The notes under the pieces were generated by a model that searched no databases, had not been told where the DNA came from, and was given only the letters and a program-made list of their open reading frames with translations. From Hymenobacter artigasi (GTDB taxonomy: Bacteria > Bacteroidota > Bacteroidia > Cytophagales > Hymenobacteraceae): DNA of 64,000 nt. Location: positions 62,001 through 126,000 of the forward strand of contig NZ_JAAVTK010000005.1 of NCBI RefSeq assembly GCF_012275535.1, read 5' to 3'. The position numbers were made by a program, and so were the translations under genes. Position 1 is the first letter of the stretch. Every line of letters begins with the position of its first letter. This document shows positions 17,861-25,472 of the stretch, one piece after another.

Positions 17861-19537
17861 TTAGATGTTTTGCTTTTTGAGCTCGCTCACGGCGTGGTCT
17901 ACGGCGCGGGCCGTGAGGGCCATGTAGGTGAGCGAGGGGTTCTGGCAGGCGGCCGAGGTCATGGCCGCGCCATCGGTCACGTACACGTTGGGGGCGTCCC
18001 ACACTTGGTTGTGGCCATTGAGCACCGATGTTTTGGGGTCGCGGCCCATGCGGGCAGTGCCCATCTCGTGGATGCCGCCGCCCAGCGTGTAGCCGTTATT
18101 ATAAGTCCTTACGTTCTTCAGGCCCGCTTTTTCCAGCATTTCCAGCCCGTCCTGCATCATGTCGATGCGCATTTTCTGCTCGTTGTCGCGAATGCTGGCA
18201 TCGAAGGCCAGCACGGGCAGGCCCCACTTATCCTTTTTGGTTTTGTCGATGGTTACCTGGTTGTCGTGGTAGGGCAGGGTTTCGCCGAAGCCGGTGATGC
18301 CCATCGTCCACTTGCCGGGCTCGGTGAGGGCGTCCTTGAAGTCGCCGCCGATGCTCATTTCCGGGATGTCGCGGCTCCAGCCCTCGCGCCCGGCACTGCC
18401 CTGGTAGCCAAAGCCGCGAATGTAGTCGCGCTTATCGCCGAAGAGGTTGCGGAAGCGCGGGATGTAAATGCCGTTGGCGCGGCGGCCATACACGTATTTG
18501 TCCTCGAAACCCTCTACGTCGCCGTGCGCGCCGGCCCGGAAGTGGTGGTCCATCAGGTTGTGGCCCAGCTCGCCGCTGCTGCTGCCCAGGCCGCCGGGCC
18601 ACACGTCGGTGGCCGAGTTCATCAGTATCCAGGTTGAATTGAGCGTGGACGCATTGAGGAAGATGACCTTAGCAAAATATTCGATGGTCTGGTTGGTTTC
18701 GGCATCAAGCACTTCCACGCCCTTGGCCCGCTTGGTGTCCTTGTCGTAGAGAATGCGGGTGACGATGGAAAACGGGCGCAGCGTGAGGTTGCCGGTGGCC
18801 ACGGCCGCCGGCAGCGTGGCCGACTGCGTGCTGAAATACGACCCGAACGGGCAGCCCAGCCAGCATTTGTTGCGGTACTGGCAGTTCACGCGGTTGTGGT
18901 GCGGCATCGTGATGTTGGCCGTGCGGCCGATGACCATGCGCCGGTGCGCGTAGTTCTTCTTGATGCGGGCGGCCACGTCCTTTTCCACCACGTTCATCTC
19001 CATGGGCGGCATAAACTCGCCGTCGGGCAGCTGCGGCAGCCCCTCTTTGGAGCCGCTGATGCCGGCAAATTTCTCCACGTAGCTGTACCACGGAGCCATT
19101 TCCTTGTAGCGCACGGGCCAGTCCACGGCAATGCCGTCCTTGGCGTTGGCCTCAAAGTCGAAGTCGCTCAGGCGGTACGACTGCCGGCCCCACATCAGCG
19201 AGCGGCCGCCCACCTGGTAGCCCCGGAACCAGTCGAAGGGCTTAATTTCCACGTAGGGGCTGTCCTTGTCGCTGGCCCAGTAGCTCAGGTTGGTTTCGTT
19301 TAGGGTGTAGTCGCGCTTCAGCACCGGGTAGTTGGCAATCATCTCCTGGGTTTTGCCGCCGCGATGCTCGTATTCCCACGGGGCCTTGTTGGCGTTCACG
19401 TAGTCCTTGATGTGCTCCACGTTGCGGCCCCGCTCCAACATAATGGTTTTGAGGCCTTTCTCGGTCAATTCCTTCGCCGCCCAGCCCCCCGAGATACCCG
19501 ACCCGATGACGATGGCGTCATATGTATTTTTTTCCAT
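17861..19537 (-). CDS. GMC family FAD-dependent oxidoreductase (sugar/glucoside dehydrogenase large subunit)
   Basis: This 558-residue flavoprotein begins with a dinucleotide-binding fold (AIVIGSGISGGWAAKELTEKG). GGRSLMWGRQSYRLSDFDFE is the FAD/GMC signature, NCQYRNKCWLGCPFGSYFS a Cys-rich segment, and HEMGTARMG with NVYVTDGAAMTSAACQNPSL the C-terminal active-site region. It has no signal peptide of its own and is expected to ride out with the Tat leader of its partner subunit. With that partner and the cytochrome c it matches glucoside 3-dehydrogenase or gluconate dehydrogenase complexes. C3 oxidation is favoured because DUF1080 proteins flank it (inferred). Confidence 0.9.
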   Translation of the reverse strand: MEKNTYDAIVIGSGISGGWAAKELTEKGLKTIMLERGRNVEHIKDYVNANKAPWEYEHRGGKTQEMIANYPVLKRDYTLNETNLSYWASDKDSPYVEIKPFDWFRGYQVGGRSLMWGRQSYRLSDFDFEANAKDGIAVDWPVRYKEMAPWYSYVEKFAGISGSKEGLPQLPDGEFMPPMEMNVVEKDVAARIKKNYAHRRMVIGRTANITMPHHNRVNCQYRNKCWLGCPFGSYFSTQSATLPAAVATGNLTLRPFSIVTRILYDKDTKRAKGVEVLDAETNQTIEYFAKVIFLNASTLNSTWILMNSATDVWPGGLGSSSGELGHNLMDHHFRAGAHGDVEGFEDKYVYGRRANGIYIPRFRNLFGDKRDYIRGFGYQGSAGREGWSRDIPEMSIGGDFKDALTEPGKWTMGITGFGETLPYHDNQVTIDKTKKDKWGLPVLAFDASIRDNEQKMRIDMMQDGLEMLEKAGLKNVRTYNNGYTLGGGIHEMGTARMGRDPKTSVLNGHNQVWDAPNVYVTDGAAMTSAACQNPSLTYMALTARAVDHAVSELKKQNI

Positions 19538-19861
19538 GTTACGCTAACAAGTGATGTGGAATTTGAGAAAGGAATCAATTGAGCCGTCAGGGCAGGGCAT
19601 GGGCTGGCAAGCAGTATGGGCCACGCGTTGCAAGCAAATATAAAATAATTTGTTGCCGCCCAACCACAACGTGGCCAATAATTTACATAATATTGTTACT
19701 GATGAGTGTGCACGCACTTACCTTGCTAATCAACCTGCTGCGCTGCCTGCTGACTAATAAGGGTTTTGGATATCGCAAATAATTTATTGTCAAATGTTTA
19801 TGCCGTTTCGCCGGTTGACTTTTGACTTTCTTTCCTGGCTCAACAATTCCACTAACTACCC
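19538..19861. other. Divergent intergenic region between two sugar-gene transcripts
   Basis: AT-rich relative to its surroundings, separating the minus-strand GMC operon from a plus-strand Gfo/Idh gene. It must hold promoters for both, but I could not identify a convincing pair of promoter boxes or an operator. No small gene is supported. Confidence 0.5.
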
Positions 19862-21323
19862 ATGAGCAAACTTCCTGAATTGCCGCTGAGCAACCCGCCC
19901 GAAGCGCCATCGCGGCGCGAGTTCCTGAAGCAGGGGGCCGCCGCTGCGGCCGTGTTCATGATTGTGCCGCGCTTCGTGCTGGGCGGCCGGGGCTACACCG
20001 CGCCCAGCGACCAGCTGGTGGTGGCTGGCGTGGGCGTGGGCGGCAAGGGCGAAAGCGACCTGGCCGCCTTCGCCAAAACCGGCAAAGTCCGCATCGGCTA
20101 TCTATGCGACGTGGACGACCGCCGCGCCGCCCGCTCGGTGCAGGCATTTCCGCAGGCCAGGTACTATAAGGACTGGCGGCAGCTGCTCGATAAGGAGGGC
20201 AAGAATTTCGATGCCGTATCGGTGGCCACGCCCGACCACAACCACGCCGTGATTACCCTGGCCGCCATGCAGCTGGGCAAGCACGTCTACGTGCAAAAGC
20301 CCCTCACCCACGATATCTACGAAGCCCGCGCCCTCACCGAGGCCGCCAAACGCTACAAAGTGGTGACCCAGATGGGCAACCAGGGCGCATCCGGCGACGG
20401 CGTGCGCCAGCTTCAGGAATGGTACGATGCCCGCCTCATCGGCGAGGTGCACACCGTGTATTGCTGGACCGACCGGCCGGTATGGCCGCAAGGCATTCCC
20501 TGGCCCGCGCCGGCGTCCGGCGTGCCCAAAGAGCTGGACTGGGACCTGTGGCTGGGCACCGCGCCCCAGCGGCCCTACGTCGATAAGCTGGTGCCCTTCA
20601 ACTGGCGCGGGTGGTGGGAGTACGGCACCGGCGCGCTCGGCGACATGGGCTGCCACCTGATGGAAGCGCCGTTCCGGGTGCTGAATCTGGGCTATGCCAC
20701 GGCGGTGCAGGCCAGCGTGGGCAGCGTGTATGTGGATGAGTTTAAGCGCGGCTATTTCCCCGACAGCTGCCCGCCCTCCAGCCACGTCACGCTCACGTTT
20801 CCCAAAACCAATAAGACCAAGCACGAGGTCACGATGCACTGGATGGACGGCGGCATTCAGCCCGAGCGCCCCGAGGAATTAGGCCCCAACGAGAAGTTCG
20901 GCGACGGCGGCAACGGCATCCTGTTCATTGGCAAAAAAGGCAAAATGATGGCCAGCACCTACGCCGCCGACCCACGCCTTGCCCACCTCCCGCACCAACG
21001 AAGTGCACGTAAAACCCACCCTGGCCCGCGTGCCCGACGGGGCCAACGGCCACTACGCCCAGTGGGTGGAGGCCTGCCTGGCCGGCTACGGCAACAAGGC
21101 CGTCAGCTCGCCCTTCGAGCTGGCCGGCCCGCTCACCGAAGCCCTGCTCATGGCCAACCTCGCCATTCGCGGCTACGATATTCAGCGCCCAAAAACCACC
21201 GGCGCGGGCTTCGACTACCCCGGCCGCGGCATTGAGCTGCTATGGGACCCGCAGCAGCTGCGCGTCACCAACTTCGAGGACGCCAACCAGTTTGTGAAGC
21301 GCACCTACCGGCCGGGCTGGTAG
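19862..21323 (+). pseudogene. Gfo/Idh/MocA family oxidoreductase broken by a frameshift
   Basis: The first part (19862 to about 20972) encodes a Tat-type leader (SRREFLKQGAAAAAVFMIV) and a Gfo/Idh protein: ATPDHNHAVITLAAMQLGKHVYVQKPLTHD and GALGDMGCHLMEAPF. Around 20970-20980 the frame is lost, and the homologous C-terminus continues one frame over (TSRTNEVHVKPTLARVP... YDIQRP... NQFVKRTYRPGW) to 21323. The family expects a PRLLPTS-like joint. CGCCTTGCCC here versus an expected CGCCTGCTGCCC points to loss of two bases. It is either a recent null allele or a sequencing error; everything else is intact. Confidence 0.85.
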
Positions 21324-21348
21324 GAGCGGGGCAAGCGGGCGGAAAGCC

Positions 21349-21435
21349 GTCATGCAGAGCGCAGCGAAGCATCTTTACCGCAATAGTAATTGATTGCGTT
21401 GAGCGGTAAAGATGCTTCGCCGCGCTCTGCATGAC
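21349..21435. repeat. Dispersed palindromic repeat, family 1 (copy 3)
   Basis: The left arm begins GTCATGCAGAGCGCAGCGAA at 21349. The inverted right arm is at 21404-21435. It carries the GCAGAGCGCAGCG variant also seen at 17127. It lies between convergent gene ends, where it could also act as a bidirectional transcription stop. Confidence 0.85.
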
Positions 21436-21449
21436 GGTCAATTTATATT

Positions 21450-21908
21450 CTAAAACGGGTCGTCGTTCACCTCCACCCAGTAATTATCCGGGTCCTGCAA
21501 ATACACCTGCTTCACCCCATCGGGCCGGGCCGTCGATTCTTTGGCGAGCCCGGCCCAGCTGCCGTAGGTGGTGGCGAGCTGGTCGAGGTGAGCGGTGAAT
21601 TTTTTCAGGTCTTTCACGCTGAAAGCCAGGTGCATGTTTTTATCGTGCGGCTCCACTTTGGCCGCGCCCTGAATGATGTGCAGCTGGCTGTGCGGCCCCA
21701 TCCGAAACCAGACGTGCCGGCCGTCCTTGAACGGCTCCGGAATCTGCTGCAATTCGAGCACTTTGCCGTAGAAATCCACGCTTTTCTGCAGGTCGAAGAC
21801 GTAGAGCGCGACGTGGCTGACCGCCGGTTGGCTTTGGGCCGCAGCTGGTGCCGTGCTACTCAGCGCCATCAGCAGGCCTAATGCACCCTTAAAAAGCGTT
21901 TTCTTCAT
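21450..21908 (-). CDS. VOC (glyoxalase/bleomycin-resistance fold) family protein, exported
   Basis: ATG ending at 21908 gives a signal peptide (MKKTLFKGALGLLMALSSTA... AAAQ) and a 152-residue protein. A single VOC module follows: SHVALYVFDLQKSVDFYGKV (first metal His), HSQLHIIQG, NMHLAFSVKDL (second His) and KQVYLQDPDNYWVEVND (Glu ligand). It is therefore a small metal-binding enzyme of glyoxalase/dioxygenase fold in the periplasm. A decayed relative is at 7021-7268. The reaction is not predictable. Confidence 0.85.
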   Translation of the reverse strand: MKKTLFKGALGLLMALSSTAPAAAQSQPAVSHVALYVFDLQKSVDFYGKVLELQQIPEPFKDGRHVWFRMGPHSQLHIIQGAAKVEPHDKNMHLAFSVKDLKKFTAHLDQLATTYGSWAGLAKESTARPDGVKQVYLQDPDNYWVEVNDDPF

Positions 21909-22173
21909 GGTTGAGGAAGTGGCTTGGCCGTGCGAACCGACCGGTGAAAACGGCGGCAAGGTGCAATTATTTTTCGGGTCGCAGTGCTTCAGCTTTCTGA
22001 TTTGCAGCAGATTGAGCTATTGAAAGCGCATTGTTAGAGCGGCTGAATATGTTCGCGCTGCTCATGCGTGTAGCATAAGCACCGACCATGCCCGGTAGCG
22101 TGTGGAAGCGAGCCCCGGGCGAGCGGCGTTACTTTTGGGCAGTCGCGTTTTTCAGCCCCCCATTCTCCTCCGC

Positions 22174-22944
22174 ATGAGCATCGATTCCGCCTTCCGCCTG
22201 ACCGGTAAAATTGCGCTGGTAACCGGCTGTAACAAAGGCATTGGCCAGGCCATGGCCCTGGGGCTGGCCGAGGCCGGGGCCGACATAATCGGCGTATCGG
22301 CCACGCTGGCGGCCGATGGTGGCGACACTGGCCGCCTGGTGCGAGCCCTGGGCCGCGATTTCCACGCCTATCAAGCCGATTTCAGCCAGCGCGCCGCCAC
22401 CGATGCCTTCATCGCGCAGGTGCAGCAGGATTTTCCGCGCATCGACATTCTCATCAACAATGCCGGCACCATTCGCCGCGCCCCCGCCGCCGCGCATTCC
22501 GACGAGGATTGGGACGATGTGCTGGCCATCAACCTCGATGTGCCGTTCCGGCTGGCCCGCGCGGTGGGCAGCCAGATGCTGCGGCAGGGGAGTGGCAAAA
22601 TCATCTTCACGGCCTCCCTGCTCACTTTCCAGGGCGGCATCAACGTGCCCGGCTACGCGGCCAGCAAGGGCGCCATCGGCAGCCTGGTGAAGGCGCTGGC
22701 CAACGAGTGGGCCGGCCGGGGGGTGAACGTGAATGCCATCGCGCCCGGCTATATTGCCACCGACAACACCACCGCCCTGCGCCAGGACGAGGAGCGTAGC
22801 CAGACCATTCTGGGCCGTATTCCGGCCGGCCGCTGGGGCACCCCGGATGATTTCAAGGGCCCCACCGTATTTCTGGCCTCGGCTGCTTCCGACTACGTGC
22901 ACGGCACCATCCTCACCGTGGACGGCGGCTGGATGGGGCGGTAG
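22174..22944 (+). CDS. kduD: 2-dehydro-3-deoxy-D-gluconate 5-dehydrogenase (KduD-like SDR)
   Basis: ATG 22174 (MSIDSAFRLTGKIALVTG) gives 256 residues of a classical short-chain dehydrogenase: cofactor motif TGCNKGIGQAMALGLAEAG, structural NNAG, catalytic Ser in TASLLTFQGGI and YxxxK in YAASK. Stretches NEWAGRGVNVNAIAPGYI, NTTALRQD and RIPAGRWGTPDDF are diagnostic of KduD, which acts in hexuronate/pectin breakdown. It is convergent with an FAH-family hydrolase gene. Together they would fit sugar-acid degradation in the cytoplasm. Confidence 0.88.
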   Translation: MSIDSAFRLTGKIALVTGCNKGIGQAMALGLAEAGADIIGVSATLAADGGDTGRLVRALGRDFHAYQADFSQRAATDAFIAQVQQDFPRIDILINNAGTIRRAPAAAHSDEDWDDVLAINLDVPFRLARAVGSQMLRQGSGKIIFTASLLTFQGGINVPGYAASKGAIGSLVKALANEWAGRGVNVNAIAPGYIATDNTTALRQDEERSQTILGRIPAGRWGTPDDFKGPTVFLASAASDYVHGTILTVDGGWMGR

Positions 22945-22987
22945 CAGGAGGGTCAATTTTAACGCAATAAGCCAGGCTTGTTGTGGC

Positions 22988-23848
22988 TCAGGAGGTTGCT
23001 GAATAGGCTTTCACCTCCTGGCGGGAGGTGCCCAACCCGTCGATGCCCAGCTCCACTACATCGCCGGGCTGGAGGTACACGGGCGGCTTCAGGCCCAGGC
23101 CCACGCCGGCGGGCGTGCCGGTCGAGATAATGTCGCCGGGCAGAAGCGTCATGAACTGGCTGAGGTAGGAAATCAGAAAAGGAATTTTGAAGATGAGGTT
23201 GGCGGTAGTGCCGTCCTGCATCATCCGGCCGTTCACCGAGAGCCAGAGGCGCAGGTTGTTTACGTCTCCGATTTCATCGGGCGTAGCCAGAAACGGGCCC
23301 ACGGGCGCAAAGGTGTCGCAGCCCTTGCCCTTGTCCCAGGTGCCGCTGCGCTCCAGCTGAAACGCACGCTCCGACACGTCGTTGTGCAGCGTGTAGCCGG
23401 CGATATATTGGTGCGCATCGGCCTCTTCCACGTAAGAAGCCCGCTTGCCGATAACCACGGCCAGCTCCACTTCCCAGTCGGTTTTCACCGAGTTTTTGGG
23501 GATGATGAGGTCGTCGTTCGGCCCCACATAGGCCGTGGTCGACTTCATGAACAGCACCGGTTCGGGTGGGGGCGTGGCCCCGGTTTCGCGGGCGTGGTCG
23601 GCGTAGTTCAGGCCGATGCACAGGATTTTGGAGGGCCGAGCCACCGGCGGCCCGAGGCGCTCGCCGGTGGCGATGGGAGCTAGTTGGCCTTCGTTGGCCA
23701 GCAGGAATTCTGCGAGCCGCTGCAGGCCGTTGGAGGCGAAAAATGCCTCATTATACTCTTCGCCGAAGGCCGAAACGTCAAATTGCTGGTCCTGGATGAT
23801 GACGCCCGGCTTCTCGTAGCCAGGCTGGCCGTAACGGATTAATTTCAT
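22988..23848 (-). CDS. Fumarylacetoacetate hydrolase family protein
   Basis: This 286-residue protein has the FAH fold. ILCIGLNYADHARETG precedes the domain. The metal-binding residues are in WEVELAVVIG (Glu-x-Glu), with Asp in TLHNDVSERAFQ, and FDTFAPVGPF-like and GDIISTGTPAGVG motifs complete the site. Close relatives act on 2,4-diketo-3-deoxy sugar acids or acylpyruvates. Proximity to KduD makes a deoxy-keto-sugar-acid substrate plausible. It is cytoplasmic, with no signal peptide. Confidence 0.88.
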   Translation of the reverse strand: MKLIRYGQPGYEKPGVIIQDQQFDVSAFGEEYNEAFFASNGLQRLAEFLLANEGQLAPIATGERLGPPVARPSKILCIGLNYADHARETGATPPPEPVLFMKSTTAYVGPNDDLIIPKNSVKTDWEVELAVVIGKRASYVEEADAHQYIAGYTLHNDVSERAFQLERSGTWDKGKGCDTFAPVGPFLATPDEIGDVNNLRLWLSVNGRMMQDGTTANLIFKIPFLISYLSQFMTLLPGDIISTGTPAGVGLGLKPPVYLQPGDVVELGIDGLGTSRQEVKAYSATS

Positions 23849-23881
23849 TGTAGGGCAGTGTATGTCTGGAAATGAATACTA

Positions 23882-23955
23882 AAAGAACGTCAGGCTGAGT
23901 GTTATCGAAGCATTTACACTCAATAATAATCGAATTTCCCGCCCGGTGGAGATGC
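23882..23955. repeat. Degenerate family 1 palindrome
   Basis: It starts GAACGTCAGGCTGAG, continues TCGAAGCATTTACACTC and has a decayed opposing arm GGTGGAGATGCTGCAACTG. It is recognisable only by comparison with the better copies. Confidence 0.55.
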
Positions 23956-24046
23956 TGCAACTGTGCGCGGCACGCTACGCTACGTAAGCCGACAGCCCCA
24001 ACTCCTTAGCTGACGGGCGCATTCTGGATGGTCTTATCAAGTGCAT

Positions 24047-24084
24047 AAACGGCCATAAACGCAGGTTTTCTGGGCCGTTTTTTT
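24047..24084 (+). terminator. Terminator-like hairpin with T-run
   Basis: The stem AAACGGCC (24047-24054) pairs with GGCCGTTT (24073-24080), followed by more T residues. No plus-strand gene ends nearby, so it may belong to an unannotated transcript or be a remnant. Confidence 0.45.
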
Positions 24085-24105
24085 GCACCGTTTATTGGAG
24101 GGCTC

Positions 24106-24148
24106 GGAGTTTACGAAACTCATCTCTAATTTGAGTTTCGTAAACTCC
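24106..24148. repeat. Perfect 17-bp palindromic stem-loop (repeat family 2)
   Basis: The arms 24106-24122 and 24132-24148 are exact inverted copies (GGAGTTTACGAAACTCA) around a 9-nt loop. Each arm contains the inner near-palindrome GAGTTTACGAAACTC. A degenerate copy is at 10303-10345. It is a dispersed structured repeat of unknown role. Confidence 0.75.
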
Positions 24149-24278
24149 AACTGGGCAGCTAGGCTAGTTTAGCCTCTCCGCAAGTGAGCCGAAGTAGCAG
24201 TTTAGGAAACCGAGGATACATTTAAAACAATTGCTTTTGCATTGGGGCGTTAACAGCCCTCCGTTCTACTTTCGCTCG

Positions 24279-24887
24279 ATGCTGCGCTCCCTCCACTTAC
24301 TACCCGCTGTCGTCATGGTCCTGCTGGGTAATGGCCCCGGTCATCCCAAGAAGTTGAGCACGCGACCACCGGCCGAATCGACACTCAACCCGGAACTACA
24401 CCGCGCGTGGACGCAATTTGCCCAAGCGGTGCGAGCGAATGACCTGCCCGCCCTGCGACAATTGTCGGCGGCGTGCATTCAGTGCACCGATTGCGTGACG
24501 AATACCGCAGCCGAAGAAACGGCCTTCGAAACCTACAAGGACCAAAACCCCAATACGTGGTACGACGAGCTGTTCGATTCTTTTAGCTTTATCCCCGCCG
24601 ATGCCTTCTGGCGCAAGGACGGTCCCCTGATTTTTGACGCAAAAACCAAGTCGCGTCTACTGAATCCGGCCAAGCTGCGGTTCGCAGCGAACGACCACAA
24701 CAAAGCGGGGTATGTAGCACCTTGTTTGATTTTGCCCGCGCAAGCGGCCTCGTCTCATGTCGACGAAGTGCTCCTAACCTACATCGAGCCCTATCCTTCT
24801 GGACAGGGGGAAGGAATGCAAAAAGCATTCGCTTTTGTAAAAACCAAGCAGGGCTACAAGTTTTGCGGCTATTCCACCATTCCGTAG
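24279..24887 (+). CDS. Hypothetical exported protein, 202 aa
   Basis: ATG 24279 gives a hydrophobic leader (MLRSLHLLPAVVMVLLGNG) and a soluble mature domain. Notable features are CIQCTDC (three close cysteines), a run of aromatic/acidic residues (DQNPNTWYDELFDSFSF) and a C-terminal AFAFVKTKQGYKFCGYSTIP, which resembles the end of small secreted folds. I do not recognise the family. It lies just outside the tRNA-end boundary of the element to its right, so it belongs to the chromosome. Confidence 0.6.
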   Translation: MLRSLHLLPAVVMVLLGNGPGHPKKLSTRPPAESTLNPELHRAWTQFAQAVRANDLPALRQLSAACIQCTDCVTNTAAEETAFETYKDQNPNTWYDELFDSFSFIPADAFWRKDGPLIFDAKTKSRLLNPAKLRFAANDHNKAGYVAPCLILPAQAASSHVDEVLLTYIEPYPSGQGEGMQKAFAFVKTKQGYKFCGYSTIP

Positions 24888-24959
24888 CCCAGCAAGCCAG
24901 TTACTTGTTCAATTTAACGGTAGAATAAATCTACGAGGTTGCACGGGTAATTTTTGGGT

Positions 24960-25256
24960 ATGAGAGTAGCCATCTATGCCCGTGTATCGACGAAAGAAAA
25001 GGGACAGGACCCGGGGAATCAGGTTCACCAGTTACGCGAGTTTGCCGAGAAGCACGGCAGCATTTATAAGGTGTTCACCGAAGAGGTGTCGGGTGGTAAG
25101 TTCGACCGCGCCCAGTTCAAGCAACTGCAGCTCGAAGCCTACCAGAAGAAGCTTGCCCGGGTCGTGTTCTGGCGGTTGGACCGCTTTAGCCGCGAAGGGG
25201 CGCTGCCCACGCTCAAGTACCCAGCCATATGCCACCCTTTTATGTTTGGGCAATAA
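24960..25256 (+). pseudogene. Truncated serine recombinase (resolvase N-terminal domain)
   Basis: MRVAIYARVSTKEKGQ opens the resolvase/invertase catalytic domain with the active-site Ser. VFWRLDRFSREGALPTL is its C-terminal signature. After about 90 residues the homology stops and an unrelated tail (AICHPFMFGQ) ends the frame. The DNA-binding domain is missing. It lies a few bases before the tRNA-type terminator, so it looks like the stump of an older element at the same integration site. Confidence 0.8.
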
Positions 25257-25258
25257 AA

Positions 25259-25289
25259 AAAGGCCATTTCCGATGAGGAAATGGCCTTT
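25259..25289 (-). terminator. Terminator of a minus-strand tRNA transcript
   Basis: A perfect 13-bp stem (25259-25271 with 25277-25289, loop GATGA) is followed on the minus strand by a run of seven T. Its place 10 bp beyond the tRNA 3' end at 25300 shows that it ended that tRNA transcript before the element inserted. Confidence 0.8.
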
Positions 25290-25299
25290 CTAGCAAACT

Positions 25300-25317
25300 G
25301 GCGGTCTGGACGGGACT
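25300..25317 (-). other. Attachment site: 3' end of a tRNA (tRNA-Asp-like)
   Basis: On the minus strand this reads AGTCCCGTCCAGACCGCC, matching a T-stem 3' half (CCCGT), acceptor 3' half (CCAGACC), discriminator G and the start of CCA (the A is at 25299). The 5' remainder of the tRNA is absent, and the sequence turns AT-rich towards the integrase gene. That is the usual picture of an att site left by a tyrosine integrase. The identity as tRNA-Asp rests on recall of Bacteroidetes tRNA-Asp ends and on G73. The re-formed tRNA should be at the other end of the element, beyond this window. Confidence 0.65.
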
Positions 25318-25472
25318 AAAATCCTGGTATTTCAGCATACCTCATTGCATTTAAAAAGTGCCTTAAATGGGCTGAAAAGGCATTATTTGGTATGATAAGA
25401 ATTAGGGAAATACCGTAAGGTTTGTTAAATTTGTCCCCTCTGCTGTCCCCCGGACTCTTAACGCCTCACAAA

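Noticed and set aside
7299..21435. Repeated GTCATGCTGAGC elements as a CRISPR array
   Set aside because: Copies are kilobases apart, are palindromes with variable loops, and there are no regular spacers or cas genes.
25290..25330. Complete tRNA gene on the minus strand
   Set aside because: Only the T-stem 3' half, acceptor 3' half and discriminator are present; the D-arm, anticodon arm and 5' acceptor half are absent.
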